In this document: positions 27,726-36,837 of the stretch, one piece after another
How the letters are laid out: every line of letters starts with the position of its first letter
Numbering within the stretch: the first letter of the stretch is position 1
DNA from: an uncultured Pseudoteredinibacter sp.
Lineage (GTDB): Bacteria > Pseudomonadota > Gammaproteobacteria > Pseudomonadales > Cellvibrionaceae
Length of the DNA stretch: 64,000 nucleotides
Direction of reading: 5' to 3'
Assembly: GCF_947502065.1 (NCBI RefSeq)
Contig: NZ_CANMYE010000010.1
Location: 1 to 64,000, forward strand
Translations under genes and position numbers: made by a program
Notes under the pieces: model-generated
Told to the model about the DNA's origin: nothing
The model's input: only the letters and a program-made list of their open reading frames with translations
Databases searched by the model: none

Positions 27726-28889
27726 TTAGTGGCCTTCGTTCATTAATGTCTGTTTGGCGATGATGAGCTTTTGCACTTCTGATGCGCCCTCGTAGATACG
27801 TAGTGCGCGCACTTCGCGATAAAGCTCTTCGACTGGCATGCCGACGGTGACACCTAGACCACCAAATAATTGAACCGCAGTGTCGATCGCTTTTTGGGAA
27901 GCTTCTGTGGCATATAGTTTGGCCATGGCGGCTTCGCGTGTTACCCGTTCGGCAACGCAGTCTTTGGTCCAAGCGGCGCGGTAAATGAGCAGCGCGGAGG
28001 CATCAATATCCAAAGCCATTTCGGCCAGCTGAGTTTGTACCAGCTGCAAGTCGGCCATTGGGGCACCAAACAATTCACGGCTGGTGGTGCGCGCAATTGC
28101 TTCATCTAGAGCGCGGCGAGCGAAACCTAAGGATGCGGCGCCCACAGTAGAGCGGAATACATCAAGGGTTGCCATCGAGATCTTAAAGCCTTCACCTTCA
28201 TTACCCAGTAACTTGCTCTTAGGAATTTTACAATTCGTCATTTTGAGGCGGGCGAGAGGATGCGGTGCACAGACTTGAATGCGCTCGGCAATTTCAAGGC
28301 CTTCGGTATCCGCATCGAGAATCATCGCGCTGATGCCTTTGGCACCGGCATCTCCAGTGCGTGCAAATAGCACATAGTAATCGGCAATGCCGCCATTGGA
28401 GATAAAGGTTTTTTCACCATTAACGATGTAATGATCGCCAGCGTCTTCGGCAGTGGTGCTCATAGCGGCAACATCGGAGCCAGCGTCTGGTTCGGTAAGT
28501 GCAAAAGCCGCGATCTTCTTACCTTCACGTACAGCGCTTAAATATTCCTGCTGTAGGGCATCACTGCCGAATAAGCTGATGGAGCCGCTGCCAAGGCCTT
28601 GCATGGCAAAAGCAAAATCCGCTAAGCCAGAATAGCGGCCCAGAGTTTCACGAATTAAACACAGTGAGCGCACATCAAGTTTTTGACCTTCACTGCGCAG
28701 GGCAACGGCGTAATTTAACCAACCACCTTCAGCCAGTTTTTGTACCAGCTCTTTACATTCGTCATCAACATCTGGTCCTGGGTGCGGGTTGCTATCGATA
28801 TTTTCCGCCGCCCAAGCATCTAGGGTTTCTGCCAGCTCGCGATGCTTTGGCTCTAAAAAGGGCCAGTTTAAATAGGATTTATCACTCAT
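27726..28889 (-). CDS. Acyl-CoA dehydrogenase
   Basis: A 387-aa FAD enzyme of normal length. Motifs are [16 protein letters not shown] and [16 protein letters not shown] in the FAD-binding middle domain, and [17 protein letters not shown] at the C-terminus with the Glu expected as catalytic base. It oxidises an acyl-CoA to the trans-2-enoyl-CoA, passing electrons to ETF. It lies between enoyl-CoA hydratase (upstream) and RidA (30 bp downstream) on the same strand, so a dedicated acyl-CoA pathway is likely. The acyl chain cannot be told from sequence. Confidence 0.93.
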   Translation of the reverse strand: MSDKSYLNWPFLEPKHRELAETLDAWAAENIDSNPHPGPDVDDECKELVQKLAEGGWLNYAVALRSEGQKLDVRSLCLIRETLGRYSGLADFAFAMQGLGSGSISLFGSDALQQEYLSAVREGKKIAAFALTEPDAGSDVAAMSTTAEDAGDHYIVNGEKTFISNGGIADYYVLFARTGDAGAKGISAMILDADTEGLEIAERIQVCAPHPLARLKMTNCKIPKSKLLGNEGEGFKISMATLDVFRSTVGAASLGFARRALDEAIARTTSRELFGAPMADLQLVQTQLAEMALDIDASALLIYRAAWTKDCVAERVTREAAMAKLYATEASQKAIDTAVQLFGGLGVTVGMPVEELYREVRALRIYEGASEVQKLIIAKQTLMNEGH

Positions 28890-28988
28890 GGTTTACTCCT
28901 AAAGGCAGCTCTATTTACTTCAAACACTTACTAGTTTCAGCGTTGCTATTGTCTAATAGCTGCAAAGTTTCAGAGCTGCATTTTTATT

Positions 28989-29819
28989 TTAGTTGCCTTC
29001 AAATACCGGCTTTTCTTTTGCAACAAAAGCGTTGTAAGCGCGGGTGAAATCTTCGGTTTGCATACAGATCGCTTGCGCTTGAGCTTCAGCTTCGATGGCT
29101 TGATCAATGCTCATATTCCATTCCTGATGCAGCATGGTTTTGGTAATACCATGGGCAAAGGTTGGGCCTTGTAAGAGGCTATGTGCCATATCTTGGGCGG
29201 TTTGCAAAACCTCTTCTGGCGCAACTAAGCGATTAAAGAAACCCCAACGCTCACCTTCGTCGGCGCTCATCATGCGACCGGTATACAGAAGATCGGCTGC
29301 GCGACCTTGACCAATGATGCGCGGCAAAATCGCACAGGCGCCCATGTCGCAGCCGGCAAGGCCAACGCGGGTAAATAGGAAGCCGGTTTTAGTGCGCTCG
29401 GTGCCGTAACGGAAATCAGAAGACATGGCGATAATGGCGCCAGCACCTACGCAAATACCATCGATAGCAGCAATAATCGGCTGAGGGCAGGCGCGCATGG
29501 CTTTAACGAGATCACCAGTCATACGGGTGAAATCCAGTAGGCCACGCATATCCATTTTGGTCAGTGGGCCAATGATGTCGTGCACATCACCACCGGAGCA
29601 GAAGTTTTCCCCAGCGCCGGTCATCACCACAGCTTTAACATCATCAACATAGACCAGATCGCGAAACAGATCGCGCAGCTCGGCATAGGATTGGAAGGTC
29701 AGCGGGTTTTTACGGTCTGGGATATTTAGGGTGATGGTGGCTACGCCTTCGCTATAACTCCAAAGGAAGTGCTCTGGCTGGTATTGGCTTGGATCAAAGC
29801 GGTTGGCGTCTCGAATCAT
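28989..29819 (-). CDS. Enoyl-CoA hydratase/isomerase family protein
   Basis: A 276-aa crotonase-fold protein. The oxyanion-hole motifs [12 protein letters not shown] and [21 protein letters not shown] are present, followed by [18 protein letters not shown]. The usual hydratase glutamates are not both obvious, so isomerase, hydrolase or ring-cleaving activity on a CoA thioester are possible. First gene of the minus-strand operon with acyl-CoA dehydrogenase and RidA, and divergent from an SDR gene (313 bp between). Confidence 0.92.
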   Translation of the reverse strand: MIRDANRFDPSQYQPEHFLWSYSEGVATITLNIPDRKNPLTFQSYAELRDLFRDLVYVDDVKAVVMTGAGENFCSGGDVHDIIGPLTKMDMRGLLDFTRMTGDLVKAMRACPQPIIAAIDGICVGAGAIIAMSSDFRYGTERTKTGFLFTRVGLAGCDMGACAILPRIIGQGRAADLLYTGRMMSADEGERWGFFNRLVAPEEVLQTAQDMAHSLLQGPTFAHGITKTMLHQEWNMSIDQAIEAEAQAQAICMQTEDFTRAYNAFVAKEKPVFEGN

Positions 29820-30132
29820 GGTGCCCTCTCTAATACGTCTCGTTATTGCAGCTCGCTGACTTATTGCTGTTTTGGTTTTCTAAATAAGGCAGCCGAGCGG
29901 AATAAATTAATATGGAAGATATTTACAAGTAAAGTAATAGTTTGTATGGTTTTAATCAAGAGCCTGGGGCAAGATTGGTTGAAATTGTCAGTAAATAGGG
30001 TGATTTGAGCCCAATTGCCGCAAAGTAAGGGTTTAAATATCGAGAGCGAGCGAAAAAGCCGCGATTAAAGAGCAATCTTGTTTGCTAAAAGACGCAAATA
30101 TCGACGCAATTGGAAATACTGTAGAAGGCATT

Positions 30133-30894
30133 ATGAGTTTAAAAGATAAGCATGTAGTAGTGACTGGGGCATCGAAAGGTATTGGTGCCGCTATCGTCGA
30201 CGCTTTGGCCGCTGAGGGCGCCAAAATTACCCTAATGGGGCGCAGCCTTGCTGGGCTGGAGCAAAAGGCTGAAGGTCTGGCGCAGGCGCAGTGTGTGGCG
30301 GTTGATGTTATGGACCCTGAGGCCGTGAGTACGGGTTTTGCGAAGGCGCGTGAAGGCTTTGGAACCATCGATGTGCTTATCAATAATGCGGGGCAGGCGG
30401 CCACGGCGCCCTTCCATAAGATGGATCATGGAACTTGGCGTCAGATGATGGGGGTGAACCTTGATAGTGTGTTCTTTTGCTGTCAGGAAGCTATTGCTGA
30501 TATGCGTCCAGCCAAAGCTGGGCGTATCATCAATATCGCCAGTACGGCAGCTTTGAAGGGTTATGGTTATGTTTCTGCCTATGTGGCGGCTAAGCATGGA
30601 GTATTAGGGCTGACTCGAGCTTTGGCACTAGAGACGGCTCAGCATGGTATTACGGTGAATGCTGTTTGCCCTGGTTATACGGAAACCGAGCTGGTTCGTG
30701 ATTCCATTAAGACCATTATGGATAAGACTGGGCGCAGTGAAGATGAGGCTCGTGCTGAATTAGCTAAGAGCAATCCGCAAGGCCGTTTGATTCAGCCAGA
30801 GGAAGTGGCGGATACGGTGCTGTGGTTGTGCCGGGCGAATAGTGCCTCTATCACTGGGCAGGCCATTGCTGTGGCCGGCGGCGAGGTGATGTAA
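30133..30894 (+). CDS. SDR family NAD(P)-dependent oxidoreductase
   Basis: A 253-aa classical short-chain dehydrogenase. ATG 30133 is chosen (GAAGG upstream); the open frame extends further but the family start MSLKDKHVVVTGASKGIG is clear. TGASKGIG binds the cofactor, INNAG follows, and the catalytic Ser, Tyr and Lys are in INIAST and SAYVAAKHG. It resembles 3-hydroxyacyl-CoA and 3-hydroxybutyrate dehydrogenases, which would fit the acyl-CoA genes on both sides. The gene is followed by a tandem array of dispersed palindromes. Confidence 0.93.
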   Translation: MSLKDKHVVVTGASKGIGAAIVDALAAEGAKITLMGRSLAGLEQKAEGLAQAQCVAVDVMDPEAVSTGFAKAREGFGTIDVLINNAGQAATAPFHKMDHGTWRQMMGVNLDSVFFCCQEAIADMRPAKAGRIINIASTAALKGYGYVSAYVAAKHGVLGLTRALALETAQHGITVNAVCPGYTETELVRDSIKTIMDKTGRSEDEARAELAKSNPQGRLIQPEEVADTVLWLCRANSASITGQAIAVAGGEVM

Positions 30895-30902
30895 GGCTGG
30901 TG

Positions 30903-31180
30903 GCTTCGAATGGGGTCAGAACCCATGGGTTCTGACCCCGGGCTTCTGCACAGTGTTGGTGATTGCCGCTGGGGCTTTGCTTTGGTGGAGTTTAAGGCCT
31001 GTGGGGGGAGGATAGTAATTCGGCTTCGAATGGGGTCAGAACCCATGGGTTCTGACCCCGGGTTTCTGCACGGTGTTGAGATTTGCCGCTGAGGGTTTGC
31101 TTTGGTGGAGTTTAAAGCGTGTGGGGAACGATAGCATTTGGGCTTCGAATGGGGTCAGAACCCATGGGTTCTGACCCCGG
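30903..31180. repeat. ~120-bp tandem repeat carrying palindrome copies 4-6
   Basis: Two full units and the start of a third. Each unit opens with GGCTTCGAAT and the 28-bp palindrome GGGGTCAGAACCC/ATGGGTTCTGACCCC (30912-30939, 31032-31059, 31151-31178). A conserved spacer follows with TTCTGCAC.GTGTTG and TTTGCTTTGGTGGAGTTTAA. The palindrome arms read GAACCC/GGGTTC here instead of GATCCC/GGGATC, a compensated change. It fills the space between the convergent SDR and MaoC genes. Confidence 0.92.
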
Positions 31181-31196
31181 TGTTTTGCCCGTTTGC

Positions 31197-31694
31197 TTAG
31201 CTTCTGTTTTCGGGGTTGAGCTCGGCTAGGATGTCGATTTCGAAGGTGAAGACGAGTTCGCCGTATTGATTGTAGGCCTCGTTGCGGCTGCGGATAATTC
31301 CCCATTGTCCCCGCACCACCTTGTCGAGCTTTTCGATAATCTCATAGGTGTAGGTTAAGGTATGGCCTGGCCGCACGGGCTTTATCCATTTCATATTCTG
31401 AAATCCTACCCCAGCACCATTACGGCGGCCGTCTCGAACGCCTGTGGCGAAGCGTTCCATATAGCTCACCATCAGCTTCATCCAGATCGCACTGATGTGC
31501 CAGCCCGACGCAACTAAACCTCTGTAGCGTGTATCTAAAGCGGCTTCAGGGTCGGTGTGGTAGGGCTGTGGCGCATAGCGTTTGCCAAAGTCGATAATTT
31601 CTTTTTCACCAAAAGTATGGCTGCCAAAGACATGGAATTCGCCAACGGGAATATCTTCAAACCAACGGCTGCGAAAGACTAATTGCTCGCTCAT
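31197..31694 (-). CDS. MaoC-like hot-dog dehydratase subunit (Asp replaced)
   Basis: A 165-aa MaoC-family protein. The hydratase-2 region reads FGKRYAPQPYHTDPEA, where the catalytic Asp expected before PQPxH is an Ala; the His is kept. The C-terminal VRPGHTLTYTYEI is typical. It overlaps the upstream MaoC gene by 4 bp (ATGA), so the two are translated together and may form a heterodimer in which this subunit is the non-catalytic partner. That is inference, by analogy with HadAB-type dehydratases. Confidence 0.88.
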   Translation of the reverse strand: MSEQLVFRSRWFEDIPVGEFHVFGSHTFGEKEIIDFGKRYAPQPYHTDPEAALDTRYRGLVASGWHISAIWMKLMVSYMERFATGVRDGRRNGAGVGFQNMKWIKPVRPGHTLTYTYEIIEKLDKVVRGQWGIIRSRNEAYNQYGELVFTFEIDILAELNPENRS

Positions 31695-32140
31695 TGCTGG
31701 CCTCCTGCCGGATTAAAAGCCACCATGATCGGGCTGCTTAAACTCATTACGCATTTTTTATCTTGATTAAAGACACTGATCTCGCAGAGCAAATCTCCGT
31801 ACTCAGCATGCTCTGTTTTTCCGCTCACTTTAATATCGGCGGATAACTCATCATCAGCGTATACGGGTTTTAACCAGCGCAACTGTTCAACCCCAGGTGA
31901 GCCTAAGGCTTGAATATCATTGTCGTTAAGCGTATCGGCCAGCAAGCGCATCATCAATGCGCAAACCTGCCAGCCACTGGCACAAAGGCCACCGAAAATA
32001 GACTCGTCGGCCGCTTCGCTGCTCAGATGAAAAGGCTGGGGATCGAATTGTGCTGCAAATTCTAAAATGTCCTTTTTATGAAGAACAATAGGGCCGGCGC
32101 GATAGCTCTGGCCTTGGGGAATGTCTTGCCAATATTGCAT
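31691..32140 (-). CDS. MaoC-like hot-dog dehydratase (catalytic subunit)
   Basis: A 149-aa MaoC-family protein with the intact motif FAAQFDPQPFHLS (Asp and His), expected to hydrate a trans-2-enoyl-CoA or dehydrate a 3-hydroxyacyl-CoA. VKPVYADDELSADIKVSG is the usual C-terminal strand. First gene of a two-gene unit with the related MaoC gene downstream (4-bp overlap). Located next to the SDR and acyl-CoA dehydrogenase genes, which suggests one pathway. Confidence 0.9.
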   Translation of the reverse strand: MQYWQDIPQGQSYRAGPIVLHKKDILEFAAQFDPQPFHLSSEAADESIFGGLCASGWQVCALMMRLLADTLNDNDIQALGSPGVEQLRWLKPVYADDELSADIKVSGKTEHAEYGDLLCEISVFNQDKKCVMSLSSPIMVAFNPAGGQQ

Positions 32141-32364
32141 GGGGTGCTCTCACAGTGCTGGCGCTTCGTTCTTATTCTTGAGGGTCGACTTTGCTAAATA
32201 GCGATTCTTGAACTAGCCTAAACGGCACGAAACCAGCGGTTATAGTATTTTGGGCCTTACTATATCGGTGCTGTAACGGCTTGGTCAATCCAGTGTTTGA
32301 ATGGGTTTATAGCGTGACTGCCCTTAAAAAGTAGGGTGGGTTCATTAGTAGGAAAGGACGCAGT

Positions 32365-33444
32365 ATGGGGCTTTGGGCAAAAATATTAACCATGTTCAGC
32401 GAGCCAAAGGCGGAAGCTGAATCGCTTGCTTTGCCAAAGTTGCAGCAGCCTGCTGTTAACAATGCTTCTTTTCATCGCTTAGCATTACTGGATGGCTTAA
32501 CTCAACTAGAGATCGAACAGCGTTTTCTTAAAGTTTGGCTGCAGCTTGATGCAGAGCTGAAGCTATCGGCAAATGTGCCAAAGCCGCTAAAAGATAAGCT
32601 GTTAAATGAGCAATATCGTCAAGCTGCGGTGCCCCGGCTGCCCACCGTTTTACCTAAGCTGATGCGTGCGCTGCGCGACCCCGATACAGCGGCTCGCGAT
32701 TGTGTCGCTTTAATCAAACAAGATGCGGCTTTGTTGGCCTCGGTGCTGCAAATTGCCAATAGCGCCGTTTATCGCCCAAGTGGGATGTCGGATCAAAGTA
32801 TTGAGCAGGCCGTGGTGAGTTTGGGCCTGGATGGATTACGACGTGTGGTCTGTGAGGCGCTATTGAAACCCATCGCAAAACGTAGCCAAGCTGTTGGGGA
32901 AAACCAAAGTAATGCGGCATGGCAATACAGTGTACGCACAGCGATGATTGCCGAGGAGTTGGCACGCATTAATGGCCAAGATGGTTTTTTAGCTTATTTG
33001 TTAGGTTTGTGTCAGGGCTTAGGCTATATCACTTTGTCGAATGAGTTTATTAAATACAGCCAAGTTAAAAATAGCGCTGTAAATAAACCTCAAATCGCTG
33101 AGGCCTGCTTAGATTTTGCGGCCACATTAAGTGCAGAGATTGTTTCTGATTGGCCAATGCCGCGGGAGTTGTTAGAACAGCTGTGTATTTTTGCAGAGTT
33201 TCAGCAAGCGTCCGGTACTTCAAACCTCAAAACCCCCAATGATGACAGCTTAGCTAGCACCTTAATGTTAGCGGTTTATGCCAGTCAGGTTTATAGTCTT
33301 TCCCAGCATGATCTCAAAAAACAAGAGCCAGGGGCTGACTCGGGGCAAGAGGGTGAGCCGCCCTTGGATTTATGGTCCGCGCTTGCCGAGCAATGGGGCT
33401 TCAACAAGCTATTTCTCAGTCAATTGGCGCAAAGTCAAATCTAA
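32365..33444 (+). CDS. HDOD domain protein
   Basis: A 359-aa cytoplasmic protein from ATG 32365 (AGGAAAGGACG upstream). The HDOD domain spans about residues 95-290: LPTVLPKLMRALRDPD, LIKQDAALLASVLQIANSAVY, and AVVSLGLDGLRRVVCEAL. HDOD proteins resemble HD phosphohydrolases without the metal residues and act in signalling, often with chemotaxis or c-di-GMP systems. No output domain is fused. Single gene. Confidence 0.88.
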   Translation: MGLWAKILTMFSEPKAEAESLALPKLQQPAVNNASFHRLALLDGLTQLEIEQRFLKVWLQLDAELKLSANVPKPLKDKLLNEQYRQAAVPRLPTVLPKLMRALRDPDTAARDCVALIKQDAALLASVLQIANSAVYRPSGMSDQSIEQAVVSLGLDGLRRVVCEALLKPIAKRSQAVGENQSNAAWQYSVRTAMIAEELARINGQDGFLAYLLGLCQGLGYITLSNEFIKYSQVKNSAVNKPQIAEACLDFAATLSAEIVSDWPMPRELLEQLCIFAEFQQASGTSNLKTPNDDSLASTLMLAVYASQVYSLSQHDLKKQEPGADSGQEGEPPLDLWSALAEQWGFNKLFLSQLAQSQI

Positions 33445-33610
33445 ATTCATCATCCTGCCCCAGAATATTCTTTTTGAATTCCTCGCGTCTTAGCGCCATA
33501 GGTATGATTCAGTTACAGTTAATACTAATGGCTCTAGCATCGTAGTCGGCCCAATATATGATGAGTCTTGCTCACACCGTAAACCGCGCACAGCAAAAAG
33601 GAACGTAACT

Positions 33611-34018
33611 ATGAAAACATTAATGACAACTTTGGTGGCCGTTTTGGCACTCTCTCTTAGCTCTTGGGGTTATGCCAAAGACTGTAAAGGCCAGAGCCAA
33701 TCCGCTTGTGGTAAAAGCAGTAGCTGCAAATGGGTAGATGGCTACAAGCGTAAAGATGGCAAACAAGTGAAAGGCTACTGCCGTGCCAGTGCTGGCAAAG
33801 CAAAGAGCAAACTTTCAGCCACTGCCAAAGATACAAAAAAGTCGGCCAGCAAGAAGTCAGAAGCCGCCGTAAGTAAAGCCAAGAGCAAAGCGAAAAGTAA
33901 ATCAAAATCTAAAGCTGAGCTAGCCAAAGCTAAGGCTGAGACTAAGAAAAAGTCTAAGTCAAAAGCGAAGAAGAAAGCAAAAGATCTAGCAAAGGCGGCG
34001 AAGTCCTCTAGCAATTAA
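33611..34018 (+). CDS. Secreted Cys-rich protein with a long Lys/Ala/Ser-rich tail
   Basis: A 135-aa exported protein from ATG 33611 (AAAAGGAACG upstream). The signal peptide is residues 1-22 (YAK). A compact region follows with four Cys (DCKGQSQSACG, SSCKWVDGYKRKDG, GYCRAS), about 36 residues long and probably disulphide-bonded. The rest, about 75 residues, is composed almost only of Lys, Ala, Ser and a few Glu/Thr, like a histone H1 tail. The module pattern C...C...C.WV.GY.R.DG....YCR is one I have the impression of meeting in other marine gammaproteobacterial unknowns; no function is known to me. A perfect terminator follows. Confidence 0.75.
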   Translation: MKTLMTTLVAVLALSLSSWGYAKDCKGQSQSACGKSSSCKWVDGYKRKDGKQVKGYCRASAGKAKSKLSATAKDTKKSASKKSEAAVSKAKSKAKSKSKSKAELAKAKAETKKKSKSKAKKKAKDLAKAAKSSSN

Positions 34019-34070
34019 TATTTGCTACGCTAGTTGAATAGTCTGCCTTAATAGGCTCTTTGATCGCATG

Positions 34071-34109
34071 AAAAAATAGCGCTTAATGTAACATTAAGCG
34101 CTATTTTTT
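34071..34109. terminator. Bidirectional rho-independent terminator
   Basis: A perfect 18-bp stem (AAAAAATAGCGCTTAATG and its complement) with a 3-nt loop TAA. It has T runs on both strands and lies between the convergent Lys-rich protein gene and greB. Confidence 0.95.
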
Positions 34110-34161
34110 ATTGGCTTATTGAGAGTTGGGAATCGAGAGTCACTTTGTTGCGAGCTATCAA

Positions 34162-34659
34162 TTACTCGTAATCGATGGCAACAATATAGAATAACTCTTC
34201 GCCTTCGGGCTTTCTCAGTACAACTTCATCATCAAGTTTTTTCCCCAGCATGGCTTTTGCGAGTGGGGAATCCATGCTGAGTTTTCCTTCGGCGACATTA
34301 AACTCATCGGGGCCAACAATCCGAAAGCGTTGCTCCTCGCCGTCTTCGTCTTCCAGTGTTACCCAAGCACCAAAGAATACCTTGTCTCGCTCAGCAGGGG
34401 CTCTATCGACAATGGTAAGCTCATCCAAGCGTTTACTTAAAAAACGTACTCGGCGATCAATCTCCCTAAGGCGGCGCTTGCCGTATATATAATCACCATT
34501 CTCGGATCGGTCGCCGTTTTTTGCCGCTTCATGCACCACATTGGTCACTTCTGGGCGCTCCACTTTCCAAAGCTGGCTAAGTTCTGCTTGTAAGGCATCG
34601 GCGCCTTCGCGAGTGATATAGGGTGAGCCTTTTCGGCTTGGTGGTCGCCAGCGCCCCAT
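34162..34659 (-). CDS. greB: Transcription elongation factor GreB
   Basis: A 165-aa two-domain factor. The N-terminal coiled coil carries the acidic tip in NGDRSENGDYIYGKRRLREID, and the C-terminal FKBP-like domain contains MDSPLAKAMLGKKLDDEV. The basic N-terminus (GRWRPPSRKG) and RRLREID are typical of GreB rather than GreA. It enters the RNA polymerase secondary channel and stimulates cleavage of backtracked RNA. The start codon overlaps the stop of the upstream peptidase gene by one base (TAATG), so translation is probably coupled. Confidence 0.95.
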   Translation of the reverse strand: MGRWRPPSRKGSPYITREGADALQAELSQLWKVERPEVTNVVHEAAKNGDRSENGDYIYGKRRLREIDRRVRFLSKRLDELTIVDRAPAERDKVFFGAWVTLEDEDGEEQRFRIVGPDEFNVAEGKLSMDSPLAKAMLGKKLDDEVVLRKPEGEELFYIVAIDYE

Positions 34660-36689
34660 TACTCAAGCCTCTCGGGTGCAGATGCTAAGTTAAGAATGTC
34701 GACCGCTGTGATGGAATCGTCTTGCAAGCCTTCGCTTGTGAAATCAAACAATTGGCTATAAAAATACAATTCACCCTCTAAAGCCGTCACAATAGCCTTG
34801 GCACTGCGAAAGCCATGGCCCTCGCCGGCAAAGGGAACATAGGCTACTGGCATGCCTTTATTGTTGAGTGCTTCTAACATAGCTTCGGCTTGATTAGGTG
34901 GTACCACTTTATCTTCTAGGCCTTGGAAAAATATTGCTGGGCAATTGAGCCGATCTACATGATTAATTGGCGAGCGTGCTTGATAAATGGCTTTATCTTC
35001 AGGATAAGGACCAATCATAGAATCTAAATAGCGAGCCTCAAATTTGTGGGTGTCCCGCGCCAAGGTTTCTAAGTCGCCAATTCCGTAATGGCTGGCGCCG
35101 GCGGCAAAGCTATCGGCAAAGGTTAATGCTGCTAGTACAGTATAGCCACCAGCGCTGCCGCCTTTTATGCATAGACGTTTGGGGTCGGCGAGCCCTTGCT
35201 TAACAAGGTGATCAGCTGCGGCACAAACATCCTCCACATCTTTGATGCCCCATTGGCCTTTTAAGCTGTCGCGATAGTTACGACCATAGCCGGTGCTGCC
35301 GCGATAATTTACATCAAATACCGCAAAGCCACGGCTAGTCCAGAATTGAATTTTTACGTTTAGCGCTGTTTCAGTAGCTCCTGTTGGCCCGCCGTGGCAA
35401 AGGACTATTAATGGGGGCTTTTCTCCAGCTAAGGGCTGAAATTGTGGATTGCAGGGAGCATAGTAAAAGCCATGCGCAATTTCAGAGCCGGCGGCAAAGC
35501 TTAAAGCCTTGGGGGTTGAGATAAAGCTAGGATCAATGTCGCTATTACTGCTGCGGCAAACCTCAGTCATTTCGCCATTTTGCCATTGCATCAATTGACT
35601 TGCGCATTGGCTATTGGCGGCAAAAAACAAGCTGCGGCCAGCGGCGCTATTGACCATGGATATATCGTCATAGGGGTTTTCTGAATCGGGGCTTTCGATC
35701 TTGTCGAGGTTTCCACTTGCGATGTTGATAGTCGCTAATTGCCAGCGACCTTGCTGGGTATAACAGCAAATAATATTTTCAGCATCTATGAAGCTATAGC
35801 AGCTCATGCCAAACACCCACTGCGGTGTAGCAAATTCGGCATCGAGCCTGTGAAGGTTTCTTAGTGTTTTTGTGTTTATGTCGTAGCGGTATAGATTCCA
35901 CCAATCACTCGTATCCGAGACAAAATATAAATTTCCATCTGGGCCAAAACTGGGCTGAAAAATGGATTCGCCTCTGGTGTAATCGCTCGATAAATCTCTT
36001 GCTGAGATTTGCTGTTGCTTAAGAATATTTCCGTCCTTATCAAGATCGGCAATGTAGCACTCGGTGGCATCCCAGGGCATATCTGGGTGGCGCCAGCATA
36101 AATAGCTGAGCTGCTCGCCATTAGGGCTTAAGCTGGGGTTAGAATAAAAATCAGCGCCGCTAAATAATGTACTGCATTGCCCAAGTTCGTTGCTGCTAAT
36201 GGTTACTTTTACGATGCGGTTTTCGGGCTCGGCGTGTTCTTCGGTCGCCGAGTGCTCCTCGGCTACGGCGATAAGGCAATTGCGTCTTTGGTCCCATAGC
36301 AAATCGGCAAAGCGAGTATGCTCTTGGCGGGTAATACGTTTGCTCGTCATGCTTTGCAAACAAAGCCGGTAGATATCTTGATCTCTAGCGTTTACAAAGT
36401 ATAACTGTTCGCCGGCAAGGCAGTAGCTGGCGCCGCCATATTCATGGCAGTTGCTGCGTACACTGAAGGTTGCTGGTGTTAAATCTTCGCGCTTTGTAGG
36501 TGTATCCTTGTGTGCGCGAACCAAAACAGAGCGACCTTTTTCTTGGGGTCTTCCTTCTAGCCAGTAATTATAATTTTTGTCCAGCCGTGGCTCGCTAAGG
36601 CGCACGCTATCGGCAACGAGTAGAGATGCATTGATCGGTGATTGCCAGCTGCCACAAGGTGCGGCGGTTTTTTCGATGTTTCTAGTCAT
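34659..36689 (-). CDS. Prolyl oligopeptidase family (S9) serine peptidase
   Basis: A 676-aa cytoplasmic peptidase. An N-terminal beta-propeller of about 400 residues (repeated DLLWDQRR, LSPNGEQLSYLCW, FGPDGNLYFVSD blades) precedes an alpha/beta hydrolase domain. The catalytic Ser is in GGSAGGYTVL, Asp in GLEDKVVPP, and His in GEGHGF. It probably cleaves short peptides, in the S9C acylaminoacyl-peptidase-like subgroup. No signal peptide. First gene of a two-gene operon with greB. Confidence 0.93.
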   Translation of the reverse strand: MTRNIEKTAAPCGSWQSPINASLLVADSVRLSEPRLDKNYNYWLEGRPQEKGRSVLVRAHKDTPTKREDLTPATFSVRSNCHEYGGASYCLAGEQLYFVNARDQDIYRLCLQSMTSKRITRQEHTRFADLLWDQRRNCLIAVAEEHSATEEHAEPENRIVKVTISSNELGQCSTLFSGADFYSNPSLSPNGEQLSYLCWRHPDMPWDATECYIADLDKDGNILKQQQISARDLSSDYTRGESIFQPSFGPDGNLYFVSDTSDWWNLYRYDINTKTLRNLHRLDAEFATPQWVFGMSCYSFIDAENIICCYTQQGRWQLATINIASGNLDKIESPDSENPYDDISMVNSAAGRSLFFAANSQCASQLMQWQNGEMTEVCRSSNSDIDPSFISTPKALSFAAGSEIAHGFYYAPCNPQFQPLAGEKPPLIVLCHGGPTGATETALNVKIQFWTSRGFAVFDVNYRGSTGYGRNYRDSLKGQWGIKDVEDVCAAADHLVKQGLADPKRLCIKGGSAGGYTVLAALTFADSFAAGASHYGIGDLETLARDTHKFEARYLDSMIGPYPEDKAIYQARSPINHVDRLNCPAIFFQGLEDKVVPPNQAEAMLEALNNKGMPVAYVPFAGEGHGFRSAKAIVTALEGELYFYSQLFDFTSEGLQDDSITAVDILNLASAPERLE

Positions 36690-36837
36690 AGTCTTCTACT
36701 AAAGTCCTTGTGGCTTATCGCCAGTTGCTCGAATTGTACATCCTCCTTAAACCTTTATCACATTGGCTGTTGCCAGTTGGCCTCTGTAGTACTTTGAGGT
36801 TTAATGCGCTTGGAAGATATTTAATTAGAATAGACCT

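Noticed and set aside
28664-29047. Open frames on + inside the acyl-CoA dehydrogenase and hydratase region
   Set aside because: They lie antisense to well-supported genes and show no start signals.
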